This document shows positions 28,672 through 37,683 of a DNA stretch of 64,000 bases, one piece after another; the first letter of the stretch is position 1, and each line of letters starts with the position of its first letter. Location of the stretch: assembly GCF_013365535.1 (NCBI RefSeq), contig NZ_CP053590.1, positions 4,144,501 through 4,208,500 of the forward strand, in the 5' to 3' direction. The notes beneath the pieces were generated by a model. That model searched no databases. It was not told where the DNA came from and worked only from the letters and a program-made list of their open reading frames with translations. The translations under genes were made by a program, and so were the position numbers. The stretch is from Aquimarina sp. TRL1 (GTDB lineage Bacteria > Bacteroidota > Bacteroidia > Flavobacteriales > Flavobacteriaceae).

Positions 28672-28924
28672 ATAAAAAGAATGACTTTCTTTTATTTTTA
28701 TTAATTCGATAAAGAATTGATTGATTTTTTTGTTAATCAATAAAAAAGTCTAAAATTCAACAAGAAGAGACTTCTTTTTCTTACTGAATGTTTTATAAAT
28801 TGAAGAAAAAAAAGCTATTATTGACATAGTAAAAGGGAATAAAAAATAAATAAAGGAATTAAAAACAAGATATCAAGGACTCAATTGATCATATCAGTGA
28901 GTAAAAAATAACATAATAATTAGG

Positions 28925-30466
28925 ATGAAGATATACTCTCCAGAACAAATGAGAAAAGCAGACGAAGCTACGATGCAGACACATCAGATTAGTTCGTCTC
29001 AATTAATGGAACATGCAGCGACACAAATTTTTAATTTGTTACATCAGCGATTACAGGGGGCTCCTATACCTATTCATGTATTTTGCGGGTTAGGAAATAA
29101 TGGAGGAGATGGTTTGGTAATCTCCAGATTGTTACAAGAGCACGGGTATCATGTTAAAACATATATAGTTAATTTTAGTGATAACCGATCTGCATTATTT
29201 TTGGAAAAATACGATCGTCTCAAAAGTGTATCAAAGGAATGGCCTACTCAGTTAAAATGCGAAGAAGATTTTCCTGAAATCAGAAAAGAAGATATGGTCA
29301 TAGATGCCATTTTTGGGATAGGATTGAATAGACCGATTGTTCCCTGGGTAACCTCTTTGATCAAGCATATTAATAACTCCAGATGTTTTACATTATCAGT
29401 AGATGTCCCTTCGGGCTTGTATTCTAATAAAGCACCTGATGATAGAGAAGGAGTGATTTATGCATCGGTAACGGTAACTTTTCAATTACCAAAATTAGTC
29501 TTCTTCCTGCCAGAGACCGGACAGTATACTCAAGAATTAGAGGTGATAGATATAGGTTTGGATAGAAATTTTATTATGAGTACTCCGGGAGTTGCTGAGT
29601 TAATTAGTAAAAATGAAGTGTTAGCATTGTACAGACCTAGACATAAGTTTGCTCATAAAGGATCTTACGGTCATTCTTTATTGATCGGAGGATCTTATGG
29701 AAAAATAGGTAGTGTTCAGTTAGCAACCAAAGCATGTTTACGATCAGGAGCTGGTCTGGTAACTGCATATCTGCCGGAATGCGGATATGATAGTCTGCAA
29801 ACTGCAATTCCGGAAGCAATGGTTATTACCGATGAAGAAGACGATTATCTGACAAAGATTACGTTAGAAAAACACTATAATGCAATTGGTATTGGAGTAG
29901 GAATGGGGACAGCCGAGAAAACAATTGCTGCTTTTGCAGATTTCCTGGGATCAAATAAAAATCCTTTGGTAATTGATGCGGATGCTATAAATATGATAGG
30001 AATTGCTCCTGAACTATTAGAAAATATACCTCCTAAAACGGTTTTTACTCCTCATCCCAAAGAGCTACAACATCTTATAGGAACCTGGAAAGATGACTTT
30101 GAAAAACTAGAAAAGACCAAAGAATTTTCGAGTAAATACGACTGTGTTGTAGTAATAAAAGGAGCGAACACAATTACCGTTTATAAAGAAGATTTGTATG
30201 TTAATACTTCGGGTAATCCAGGAATGGCTACTGCAGGATCAGGAGATGTGTTGACAGGAGTTATTACCGGGATGATTTCTCAAGGATATGATCCGGTTAC
30301 GGCAGCAGTCTTTGGAGTGTACCTTCACGGAAGTGCAGGAGATATTGCATTGCAACAGAGAGGGTACCAAGGATTAATTGCAGGTGATATTATAGAACAT
30401 ATAGGACATTCGTTTATAGAGCTTTTTAAGGCACCTCCTCAACCACAACAACAAGCGCAGACTTAA
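28925..30466 (+). CDS. nnrD: Bifunctional NAD(P)H-hydrate epimerase / ADP-dependent NAD(P)H-hydrate dehydratase
   Basis: 513 residues. It repairs hydrated NAD(P)H. The N-terminal YjeF epimerase domain (1-about 215) has VFCGLGNNGGDGLVISRLL and IDAIFGIGL; the C-terminal ribokinase-like dehydratase domain (about 225-500) has HKFAHKGSYGHSLLIGGS, TPHPKEL and TSGNPGMATAGSGDVLTG with the catalytic Asp. The tail is Pro/Gln-rich. It is monocistronic and divergent from the thr operon. Confidence 0.95.
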   Translation: MKIYSPEQMRKADEATMQTHQISSSQLMEHAATQIFNLLHQRLQGAPIPIHVFCGLGNNGGDGLVISRLLQEHGYHVKTYIVNFSDNRSALFLEKYDRLKSVSKEWPTQLKCEEDFPEIRKEDMVIDAIFGIGLNRPIVPWVTSLIKHINNSRCFTLSVDVPSGLYSNKAPDDREGVIYASVTVTFQLPKLVFFLPETGQYTQELEVIDIGLDRNFIMSTPGVAELISKNEVLALYRPRHKFAHKGSYGHSLLIGGSYGKIGSVQLATKACLRSGAGLVTAYLPECGYDSLQTAIPEAMVITDEEDDYLTKITLEKHYNAIGIGVGMGTAEKTIAAFADFLGSNKNPLVIDADAINMIGIAPELLENIPPKTVFTPHPKELQHLIGTWKDDFEKLEKTKEFSSKYDCVVVIKGANTITVYKEDLYVNTSGNPGMATAGSGDVLTGVITGMISQGYDPVTAAVFGVYLHGSAGDIALQQRGYQGLIAGDIIEHIGHSFIELFKAPPQPQQQAQT

Positions 30467-30547
30467 AAAGAGTGGTTTTAATAAAGAATTATGTTAATAA
30501 ATACAATTTTAAGATTTCAATAATGTTATAAAGAAGAACAATATTTA

Positions 30548-30555
30548 TAACTTTG
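30548..30555 (+). promoter_or_regulatory. -7 box of the RskA-like lipoprotein gene
   Basis: TAACTTTG, an exact TAnnTTTG match, lies 25 bases before ATG 30580. It overlaps an in-frame TTG at 30553, which therefore cannot be the start. Confidence 0.65.
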
Positions 30556-30579
30556 AAAGTGATAAAAAAAGCGAAAAGG

Positions 30580-31443
30580 ATGATACAAAAAATCAAATCA
30601 ATTACTCTTGCCTTATTAGCAGGGGCTGTAGTAGCATGTTCTGGTGATGATGATAGTGCACCGCCAACCGCTACTTTGACACTGGATACTATTGGATTAG
30701 AAGCATTGACAGGAGGTACTTCTTATCAAGGATGGCTGGTAGTAGAAGGAAAAGTGGTTCCTACAGAAAAATTTACAGATCCTGCTGGAAAAAAGACGTT
30801 TACGCTCTTGGCTTCAGACCTGGAAAAAGCTACTGAATTTTCTATAACAATCGAGCCAGTAGGGGATTCGGATAATACTCCGTCGAAGGCTAAAATATTA
30901 AAAGGAACTTTTTCTGGAAATTCAGCACAATTAGACTTTAACTCCGTTGTAGGGAATTTATCAAATACATCTGGAGAATTCTTTTTGGATACCCCAACAG
31001 ATACTGATCCATCAAATCAGGAATTTGGGATTTGGTTTATGAAAGGTTCGGGAGCTGGATTGGTATTACCAGAATTAGGAGAAGGATGGCGATATGAAGG
31101 TTGGGTTGCATTTGATAATGTAACAGTTTCTACAGGGACCTTTTCCAAAGTAGATGTTACCGATGATGCTAATTTTTTTAAAGGATCAGGGGGGACAGTT
31201 CCAACTTTTCCGGGAGAAGATTTCCTAGTGAAACCAAGTCAGATTCCATTGACAGGAATTATTTTCCCAGCTTCTGTAGTAGGAAAAAAAGTATATATAA
31301 CAGTCGAACCTTATGAAGATAATGATCCGAAACCATTCTTTATAAAACCACTAAGTGGAACTGCTGGACTTACTGTAGGATCAAATAATCCTGTGCAGAT
31401 GTCTTCAAATAATGCGGTGCCTACGGGAAGAGTTACCCGATAA
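30580..31443 (+). CDS. Lipoprotein with two RskA-like C-terminal repeats
   Basis: 287 residues with a lipobox (GAVVAC) after a short hydrophobic helix and an acidic SGDDDS linker. Two similar beta-rich modules follow, starting near YQGWLVVEGKVV and YEGWVAFDNVTV. They resemble the C-terminal sensory fold of anti-sigma-K factors (RskA). The cytosolic sigma-binding part and membrane helix of a true anti-sigma factor are absent, so it is a surface or periplasmic lipoprotein, not a functional anti-sigma factor. Role unknown. The start is set by the upstream -7 box. Confidence 0.7.
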   Translation: MIQKIKSITLALLAGAVVACSGDDDSAPPTATLTLDTIGLEALTGGTSYQGWLVVEGKVVPTEKFTDPAGKKTFTLLASDLEKATEFSITIEPVGDSDNTPSKAKILKGTFSGNSAQLDFNSVVGNLSNTSGEFFLDTPTDTDPSNQEFGIWFMKGSGAGLVLPELGEGWRYEGWVAFDNVTVSTGTFSKVDVTDDANFFKGSGGTVPTFPGEDFLVKPSQIPLTGIIFPASVVGKKVYITVEPYEDNDPKPFFIKPLSGTAGLTVGSNNPVQMSSNNAVPTGRVTR

Positions 31444-31467
31444 TTAATACTTTCAAAAATAGTTTAG

Positions 31468-31506
31468 AAAAAGATCACTCTTGTATTAATAGAGTGATCT
31501 TTTTTA
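31468..31506. terminator. Bidirectional terminator between lipoprotein gene and xerD
   Basis: AAAAAGATCACTCT pairs perfectly with AGAGTGATCTTTTT across a 9-base loop. Confidence 0.85.
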
Positions 31507-32400
31507 TCTTCTGGGATGATAGGTGTTTATGATTTCTGTGAGGTGAGTACGATCCATGTGCATGTAAATCTCAGTAGTAGTGATACTTTCATGCCCTAAC
31601 ATTAACTGGATAGCTCTAAGGTCAGCTCCGTTTTCCAACAGATGGGTAGCAAATGAATGACGAAATGTATGTGGGCTAATACTTTTCTGAAGCGACGTTT
31701 TCTCTGCCAGACGTTTGACAATTGTAAAGATCATAGCCCGGGTTAATTGCCGACCTCTTCTATTTAAAAACAAAATGTCTTCATGACCTTTTTGTATTGG
31801 AAGATGCACTCTTGATTCATTCTTGTAGATGGTTATAAATTTTTGAGTAGTCTCCCCAATAGGGATAAACCGTTGCTTGTTTCCTTTACCAATAACACTG
31901 ATATAACCTTCTTCAAAAAATAAATTGGATAACTTTAGGTTTGTTAATTCGCTAACTCGCAATCCACAACCATACAGTGTTTCTATAATTGCTCTGTTTC
32001 GCTCTCCTTCTGCAATGCTTAAGTCGATTGCGTTTATCAGCATGTCTATTTCTTCTACAGATAAGGTGTCTGGAAGTTTTCGTCCTATTTTAGGGGCTTC
32101 GATTAATTCCATTGGGTTTGTCTCCCGGTATTCTTCAAAAACTAAATAATTAAAAAAGCTTTTGAGACCTGATATGACTCTGGATTGAGACCTCTCATTT
32201 AGGATTTTGGCAATTTCATAGATAAACTGCTGGAGAATTTCTTTTTCAATAGTGATTGGACTTACTTGTAGCTTTCTGTTTTCTAAAAAGATAAGCAGTT
32301 TTTTTATGTCCAGGGAGTAACTATGAATTGAGTTTTCGGATAATCCTCTTTCTATTTTTAGATAATATGTATAATCTTTGATCGCATGTTCCCATTTCAT
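31504..32400 (-). CDS. xerD: Site-specific tyrosine recombinase XerD
   Basis: 298 residues. Chromosome dimer resolution at dif. N-terminal SAM-like core-binding domain (LKIERGLSENSIHSYSLDI) and catalytic domain with all Tyr-recombinase residues: Arg in GCGLRVSEL, His-Arg in HTFRHSFATHLL, His in LGHESI, and nucleophile Tyr in TTEIYMHMD. ATG 32400 is preferred; an upstream start at 32427 lies inside the terminator of the neighbouring gene. In many Bacteroidota xerD sits next to aroQ; here they are 7.8 kb apart. Confidence 0.95.
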   Translation of the reverse strand: MKWEHAIKDYTYYLKIERGLSENSIHSYSLDIKKLLIFLENRKLQVSPITIEKEILQQFIYEIAKILNERSQSRVISGLKSFFNYLVFEEYRETNPMELIEAPKIGRKLPDTLSVEEIDMLINAIDLSIAEGERNRAIIETLYGCGLRVSELTNLKLSNLFFEEGYISVIGKGNKQRFIPIGETTQKFITIYKNESRVHLPIQKGHEDILFLNRRGRQLTRAMIFTIVKRLAEKTSLQKSISPHTFRHSFATHLLENGADLRAIQLMLGHESITTTEIYMHMDRTHLTEIINTYHPRR

Positions 32401-32412
32401 CGGACTAATATA

Positions 32413-32448
32413 TAAAAGAAAAACCACCTTAACTAAGGTGGTTTTTTC
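32413..32448 (-). terminator. Terminator of the outer-membrane barrel gene
   Basis: CCACCTTA and TAAGGTGG with A/T extensions form a 13-bp stem with a 2-base centre (32419-32446), U-rich on the minus strand. Confidence 0.8.
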
Positions 32449-32469
32449 TATTACTATAGTGATGTACTA

Positions 32470-33051
32470 TTAGAACTTGTATACAAGACCAAAATTGATA
32501 TCATCAAGGTTAACACCAATATTAAAATTATCAGTAGATTCTGCTCCACTTACATCTTGCTTAAATGTACGGTAGTTTAATGCACCCCATGTAGCCTCGA
32601 TAGCGAAGTTTTTGTTTAAGAAATAGTTTACTCCTGGAGCAAATCCAATTCCAAATCCGTTAAATTTAGTATCTCCATTTCCTACTTCTACTTTTCTAGT
32701 GTTATAGTCTAATCCTAATTCCGCAAAAACAGAGAATTTTGTAGCAGGAGTAAAGTAATAACGTCCAAATGCACCAATAGTGAATTCGTTAGTTTTGATT
32801 TCAGGATCATTACCATTTTCCTGTTTTCTAGAAGTGAATCCTAATTTTGCTCCTGCGGCAATATTTTCTGTAAGAAAGTATGCAGCTCTTGGAGAAAAGT
32901 TAAAAGAGTTGTCTTTTACATCTCCAGTAGATTCAGAATTAAATCCGAAAGACCCTGATACGAAGCTACTCCCTTTAGTAAATCCTTCTTCCTGAGCATT
33001 CGCAAATGTAAATGCTAAAACTGCTAGTGCAGTGAACATTAATTTTTTCAT
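32470..33051 (-). CDS. Outer-membrane beta-barrel protein
   Basis: 193 residues, signal peptide ending ANAQ. Eight-strand OMP pattern: strongly alternating aromatic and polar residues (SFNFSPRAAYFLTENIAAGAKLG, shortened here to the pattern), FGRYYFTPATKFSVFAEL, NYFLNKNFAIEATWG, and a terminal DINFGLVYKF with C-terminal Phe for Bam recognition. It is probably a small structural barrel. It is monocistronic with its own terminator. Confidence 0.85.
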   Translation of the reverse strand: MKKLMFTALAVLAFTFANAQEEGFTKGSSFVSGSFGFNSESTGDVKDNSFNFSPRAAYFLTENIAAGAKLGFTSRKQENGNDPEIKTNEFTIGAFGRYYFTPATKFSVFAELGLDYNTRKVEVGNGDTKFNGFGIGFAPGVNYFLNKNFAIEATWGALNYRTFKQDVSGAESTDNFNIGVNLDDINFGLVYKF

Positions 33052-33416
33052 AATAAGTAATAATAAAGTTTATAATTTACAAATCGAAGCTAGGGATTCC
33101 AGAAGAATTAAAATGTGAAAAAAAGTCTAAAATTCCCATTTTAACACAGTTGGATTTCTTTTAAAAAGATGAAGATTTTGATGTCTTTTTTTTAATATAA
33201 AATTGCTTTTTTGTTAATATTACTATGGTTTTTCGCATTTGTTAAAGAAACTGCATTTTAGAGGAAAGGTGTAATTTTTTTGATTTTGAAGAATTTATAA
33301 AAATTAAGTTTTTTTTAAGATTTGTTGCGATGTTTTCGAATTTCTGTAGGTACAATTTTTTATCATTTTTAATAAAATAGGTTTGTAGCAAAACAACTAT
33401 TAAAATTTTATTGAAA
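33052..33416. other. Gene-free region
   Basis: AT-rich spacer between the divergent barrel gene and the barrel pseudogene. I see no supported frame, hairpin or exact -7 box. Confidence 0.5.
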
Positions 33417-33730
33417 ATGATTTCAAAAGTGATTTTAGAAGCTATGTTAATTGTAGGAATCACAACCATGAATGCGCAAGAAGACAGGGGGTGCTTTGGG
33501 GTTAAAACAGGATTGAATTTATCGAGTATACATGATGATTATACAGACAATATTAAAACAAGAGTCAGTATTCTTTTGAGGTTAATTTAGGTTTGAGATA
33601 TCAACCAGAATCCGAAATTTTCTTTGATGTATTATATACTATTGGTTTATCGAATATTAATGATGATAGTGGAATAGGAGAAAAAAGTCAAAATGAAACT
33701 TTTCAATTCTCTGTAGGATATAAGTTTTAA
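33417..33730 (+). pseudogene. Decayed outer-membrane barrel gene (internal deletion and frameshift)
   Basis: ATG 33417 opens a frame with a signal-like start ending MNAQ and the barrel head CFGVKTGLNLSSIHDD, but it stops at 33590 after 57 residues. From about 33575 a different frame encodes a barrel tail: EVNLGLRYQPESEIFFDVLY, TIGLSNIN and finally FSVGYKF with stop at 33728. The intact homologue at 39518 has the matching head (GFKTGVNYSNL) and tail (VLGLTNIN, LSVGYLF) about 100 residues further apart. The middle has been lost and the frame broken. Confidence 0.75.
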
Positions 33731-33803
33731 TCAAAGGAAATTACTTGATTATAATTAATATATCTATTAATGTTTAAAAGAGTTTATTTTGATGTAGTTA
33801 GTT

Positions 33804-33837
33804 GCTAAAAAGAGACTGGGGGGTTCCCAGTCTCTAA
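33804..33837 (-). terminator. Terminator of subtilase copy 1
   Basis: AGAGACTGGG pairs with CCCAGTCTCT (33811-33820, 33826-33835), loop GGGTT; the minus-strand tail is TTTTTAG. Confidence 0.8.
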
Positions 33838-33887
33838 AATCTATCTGTTTATTTCAACTTATTAAAGAATAAACATGTAGATAACTA

Positions 33888-35114
33888 CTATCTTGTTGCG
33901 ATTGGCGCAGTATATCCTCCTTTTCTAACAGAACCGTCTCTACCGATACTATTTCCTCTAAGAAGTAAAATTCCGGCAACGTGTGGAGATGCCATTGAGG
34001 TTCCGCTAATGTTTTTATATCCTCCATTAATCCATGTAGACCATACTCCTGTTCCTGGTGCCCAGCAATCTACACTTCTTCCATAACAAGAACCTCCTGC
34101 TGCACGATCTCTATTGGTCATGTTTCCAACTACCCATGTTCCACGAGTTTGTAGAAGTTGTGGAGAGTAGTATTGTGTATCATCATTACTATTTCCGGCA
34201 GCCATCGCTCCATATACAGCATTACCAAGAGCTCTGAAAGCGTTATCAATAGACCTAACAATTTGTCTATTTCTAAAACCTACACTATAATTCCAGGTAT
34301 CCCCACGTCTAGCATTTCTGGCAACATAATCCGCTCCAGCAATTGAAGCTGAAACTGGAGCACTTCCTCTGTTATCAAAGATTCTTACAGCCACTACCGT
34401 AGCATCATGTGCAACGCCAACAACTCCGCTACCATTCATTTTAGCAGCCACTGTACCAGCAACATGTGTTCCATGACCATTTGTGTCTCTCCAGGTAGTT
34501 CCAGATACAAATGTTCTACTTCTTCTGGTATCTATATTTAAGTCAGAGTGTGGAGCAATACCTGTATCGATGATCCAACAAGTTCTTCCTCTACCATTGG
34601 CTCTACCAACTCTGTTAATCCCCCATGGTTGATAATCCCCTGAATTAAGATACCCTCCATATGTTACAGCTTTTGATTGTTCTTCTGTAGCAGGAAGTTG
34701 CTCTGAAGAATCAAGAACTTTGTAGTCCAGCTTGGTTACATAGTTAGGCTCAACATAAGCTATATCCGGATCATCTTTTAATAATTCCGCCTTTTTAGCC
34801 GATACGTTTTTTACAGAAAAACCTTGCAGGACATCTGCATAGGTGAACTCCTGATTTTCGCTTTTGATTCCATATTTCTTCATAATTTTGGCTGACTTAT
34901 TCTGAATAGCAGCTTTATCTCCTTTTAAGGACTTCTCAGAATTGAATACGATAACGTAACTTCCTGATATAGCGTGTTCAGGACCTATTAAAGTGTTCGT
35001 GGAATCTGTTAAACCGTTTTCATCGATGTTTGTGTGTTCAATGTCTTTTTCACAACTGATAATTGAAAAAGCAAGTACCGTCGCGATACCTAATTTTCTA
35101 AAATGAGTTTTCAT
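33888..35114 (-). CDS. S8 subtilisin-like lipoprotein protease, copy 1
   Basis: 408 residues. Lipobox FSIISC gives lipid-modified C21. An I9 propeptide/inhibitor domain spans about 50-128 (GSYVIVFNS, QGFSVKNVSAKKAELL, AYVEPNYV). The proteinase-K-like catalytic domain has D183 (IIDTGIA), H217 (GHGTHVAG), oxyanion N308 (AAGNSN) and S373 (GTSMASPHVAG). Cysteines C179, C343 and C350 are present. There is no T9SS sorting domain. ATG 35114 is chosen since the lipoprotein signal begins there. First of three tandem paralogues; 3' flank shared with copy 2, catalytic core closest to copy 3. Confidence 0.93.
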   Translation of the reverse strand: MKTHFRKLGIATVLAFSIISCEKDIEHTNIDENGLTDSTNTLIGPEHAISGSYVIVFNSEKSLKGDKAAIQNKSAKIMKKYGIKSENQEFTYADVLQGFSVKNVSAKKAELLKDDPDIAYVEPNYVTKLDYKVLDSSEQLPATEEQSKAVTYGGYLNSGDYQPWGINRVGRANGRGRTCWIIDTGIAPHSDLNIDTRRSRTFVSGTTWRDTNGHGTHVAGTVAAKMNGSGVVGVAHDATVVAVRIFDNRGSAPVSASIAGADYVARNARRGDTWNYSVGFRNRQIVRSIDNAFRALGNAVYGAMAAGNSNDDTQYYSPQLLQTRGTWVVGNMTNRDRAAGGSCYGRSVDCWAPGTGVWSTWINGGYKNISGTSMASPHVAGILLLRGNSIGRDGSVRKGGYTAPIATR

Positions 35115-35141
35115 TATTGAGTTTGTATTTAAGTTAGGTAT

Positions 35142-35189
35142 CAAAAATAGAAATAAGATACCATTAATAAAATGAGGTGATTACGTAAT
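35142..35189 (-). promoter_or_regulatory. Promoter of subtilase copy 1 with upstream palindrome
   Basis: Minus-strand -7 box TATTTTTG (35142-35149), then 30 bases upstream the perfect palindrome ATTACGTAAT (35180-35189). There is no TTG at the -33 position. The same layout occurs before copies 2 and 3. Confidence 0.6.
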
Positions 35190-35660
35190 GACTATAAGAT
35201 TATTAGTGAAGGAAAGTAAAAAAGGTACTGATAATAAGGTGATTAAATTGTAATTGCAACTTCTTTGCATTATTGATTTACAACTACTTAGCAGCATTTT
35301 AAGTTTTAGAAAAAAATACCTTTTTTTAACAAAAAATGTTAAATTACACAACAGTGTTTTTAACATAAATTTAACGTAAATTATGTTTTGTTTAACAAAA
35401 AATAAATACGTTATTCTTGCTTTTTTATTGGTTTAAACTAGTTTTTTTATGTGTTTTTTTTAAAAAGAGGAGTAAAAAAATGCAAATTAAATATTTAATT
35501 AGTTGTTTTTGTGACATTTATTAAAATAAAAGGGGTTGTGTTTCTTAAAAATTTTATGCCGTATTTTATTTGGCAATCTAATGTATATACTCGTTAAATT
35601 TCTTAGAATTATTATGAGTTTATTTTGAGTAGTTTCATTAATTAGATTACTAGCAATAAC
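35190..35660. other. Gene-free region between subtilase copies 1 and 2
   Basis: Very AT-rich with poly-T tracts. No convincing frame was found. The short minus-strand frame at 35181-35366 lacks any protein character and covers the promoter region. Confidence 0.5.
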
Positions 35661-35693
35661 AAAAAAAAGAGGTTAGAGTCTTCCCTAACCTCT
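35661..35693 (-). terminator. Terminator of subtilase copy 2
   Basis: AGAGGTTAG pairs with CTAACCTCT across an 8-base loop; on the minus strand an eight-T tract follows. Confidence 0.85.
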
Positions 35694-35747
35694 CTGAATC
35701 TATTTGTTTATTTTCAACTTATTAAAGAATAAACATTTAGATAACTA

Positions 35748-36977
35748 CTATTTTGTTGCGATAGGAGCAGTGTATCCTCCTTTGCTTACAGAACCGTCTC
35801 TACCGATACTATTTCCTCTAAGAAGTAAGATTCCTGCTACATGAGGAGAAGCCATAGAAGTTCCGCTTATTTTTTTGTATCCGCCATTTATCCACGTAGA
35901 CCATACTCCAGTTCCTGGAGCCCAGCAATCAACACTTTGACCATATGAAGAACCTGAATTAGAACGATCTCTGTTAGTCATATTTCCAACTACCCATGTT
36001 CTGCTAGTTTGTAAGTTCTGAGGAGAGTAATATTGTGTATCGTCATTACTATTTCCTGCGGCCATTGCTCCGTATGCTTGTCTTTCTAATTTTCTGAAAG
36101 CATCATCGGTGGTTCTTGATATATGACGTGATCTAGTTCCAATACTATAATTCCAAGTATCACCAGATCTGGCATTTCTCATTACGTAATCCACACCTGC
36201 AAGAATACCAGAGTTACTACCAGTTCCTCTAGCACCAAGAACCTTAATAGCTACAACAGTAGCACCATGAGCAACACCAACAACTCCGCGACCATTCATT
36301 TTAGCAGCAACCGTACCGGCAACATGTGTTCCATGTCCATTTAGATCTGACCAAGAGTTTTCTCCTCTTACAAAACTTCTACTTCTATTCGTGTCAATAT
36401 CTAAGTCGTTATGTGGAGCAATACCAGAATCAATGATCCAGGAGGTTTTTCCTTGACCATTCGATCTACCTACTCGTTTAATTCCCCATGGTTCATAATC
36501 TCCAGAACTTAGATACCCACCGTTTGTTACTGCTTTTGATTGCTCTTCAGTAACAGGAAGTTGGTTAGAAGAATCTAGAATTTTGTAATCTAATTTGGTA
36601 ACATAGTTAGGTTCGATGTAAGCTATATCAGGATCATTCTTTAATAATTCTGCCTTTTTAACAGATACGTTTTTTACAGAAAAACCTTGTACGGCATTTG
36701 CATAGGTGAATTCCTGATTTTCGCTTTTGATCCCATACTTCTTCATGATTTTTGCTGACTTATTCTGGATAGCAGCTTTGTTTCCATTTAAGGATTTGTC
36801 AGCATTGAAGACGATAATGTAACTACCGGATATAGCATGTTCCGGTCCTACTACTGTGTTAGTTGGATCTGTTAAACCGTTGTCGTCGATGACTGTGTGT
36901 TCAGCGTCTTTTTCACAGCTGAAAATTGAAAAAGCAAGTACTGATACAATACCTAATTTTCTAAATTGAGTTTTCAT
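35748..36977 (-). CDS. S8 subtilisin-like lipoprotein protease, copy 2
   Basis: 409 residues with the same layout as copy 1: lipobox FSIFSC, I9 propeptide, and D-H-S triad in IIDSGIA, GHGTHVAG and GTSMASPHVAG. It differs in the substrate-pocket region (AIKVLGARGTGSNSGILAG, GTRSRHISRTTDDAF against the very similar pair in copies 1 and 3). It lacks two cysteines: TSWIID replaces TCWIID and GSSYG replaces GSCYG. The propeptide half is close to copy 3, while the 3' flank matches copy 1. It is likely a paralogue with different specificity. Confidence 0.93.
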   Translation of the reverse strand: MKTQFRKLGIVSVLAFSIFSCEKDAEHTVIDDNGLTDPTNTVVGPEHAISGSYIIVFNADKSLNGNKAAIQNKSAKIMKKYGIKSENQEFTYANAVQGFSVKNVSVKKAELLKNDPDIAYIEPNYVTKLDYKILDSSNQLPVTEEQSKAVTNGGYLSSGDYEPWGIKRVGRSNGQGKTSWIIDSGIAPHNDLDIDTNRSRSFVRGENSWSDLNGHGTHVAGTVAAKMNGRGVVGVAHGATVVAIKVLGARGTGSNSGILAGVDYVMRNARSGDTWNYSIGTRSRHISRTTDDAFRKLERQAYGAMAAGNSNDDTQYYSPQNLQTSRTWVVGNMTNRDRSNSGSSYGQSVDCWAPGTGVWSTWINGGYKKISGTSMASPHVAGILLLRGNSIGRDGSVSKGGYTAPIATK

Positions 36978-37002
36978 TATGAGTTTGTTTTAAGTTATGA
37001 GT

Positions 37003-37050
37003 CAAAAGTAGAAAGAAGATATCGTTCATAAAATGAGGTAATTGCGTAAC
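37003..37050 (-). promoter_or_regulatory. Promoter of subtilase copy 2 with upstream element
   Basis: -7 box TACTTTTG (37003-37010) and, after the same 30-base interval, GTTACGCAAT (37041-37050), a degenerate form of the copy 1 palindrome. Confidence 0.55.
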
Positions 37051-37580
37051 TAGAGTAAGGGGAAGGATTAAATATTCTAAAAAATCAAAGGAAAAAAAAA
37101 CAGCGATTTTTTTATTGCAACTTCTTTGTTTTATTGATTTGCAGTTACTTAGGAGATTGCGTATAAATGTTTCAAATTTCTGATTCTAATGCGAATAAAT
37201 TGCACTTAGTGAATGTGCAGTAGGTAAAATATTTAACTCTTTTTAATTCTTTTTTTGTGTTTTTAACAAAAAATAAGATAAATAAGTATTGTTTTTTTAT
37301 AGAAAAAAAGTGTTTTCAGGTTGTTTTTTTAATGTTTTTATAAAAATAAATAGGAGTTTTATCTAAAAAGAAAGTTTTTAGCGTGTAAATAATAATAATT
37401 TAATGTGTTTTTGTTTGTGTAAGAGGTTACTATAGAATGAGTTCAATAAACATTTAGTTTGAGGTGTTTTGATAACCTTACTGCAAAATAGATGATTTAG
37501 AGATTCTTTATGTTAAAAAAGAATTGACTTTATAATTCTAAAAGAGAGTCCTAAGAAGGTAAAATAAGAATAGGGATAGA
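37051..37580. other. Gene-free region between subtilase copies 2 and 3
   Basis: AT-rich spacer. The part near 37130-37270 is recognisably similar to 39050-39190 upstream of copy 3, so the duplication includes several hundred bases of upstream DNA. No gene is supported. Confidence 0.5.
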
Positions 37581-37582
37581 AA

Positions 37583-37621
37583 AATAAAAGACTCTTTGAA
37601 TAATCAAAGAGTCTTTTTTTG
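37583..37621 (-). terminator. Terminator of subtilase copy 3
   Basis: AAAGACTCTTTGA pairs with TCAAAGAGTCTTT around loop ATAA, with A/T runs on both sides. Confidence 0.85.
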
Positions 37622-37683
37622 TTATTTCATTATTAGTTTTAAAGATAAGAGAAATCGTTATATAATAATACTATATAATGAGA

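Noticed and set aside
28489..28740. 83-residue version of the thr leader frame
   Set aside because: The consensus promoter (28641-28671) lies within the extension, so the transcript begins after the upstream ATG; only the 42-residue form can be made from it.
30580..31443. Lipoprotein as a functional anti-sigma factor
   Set aside because: It is lipid-anchored by its N terminus and has no cytosolic sigma-binding domain; only the RskA-like C-terminal fold is shared, and no sigma-factor gene is near.
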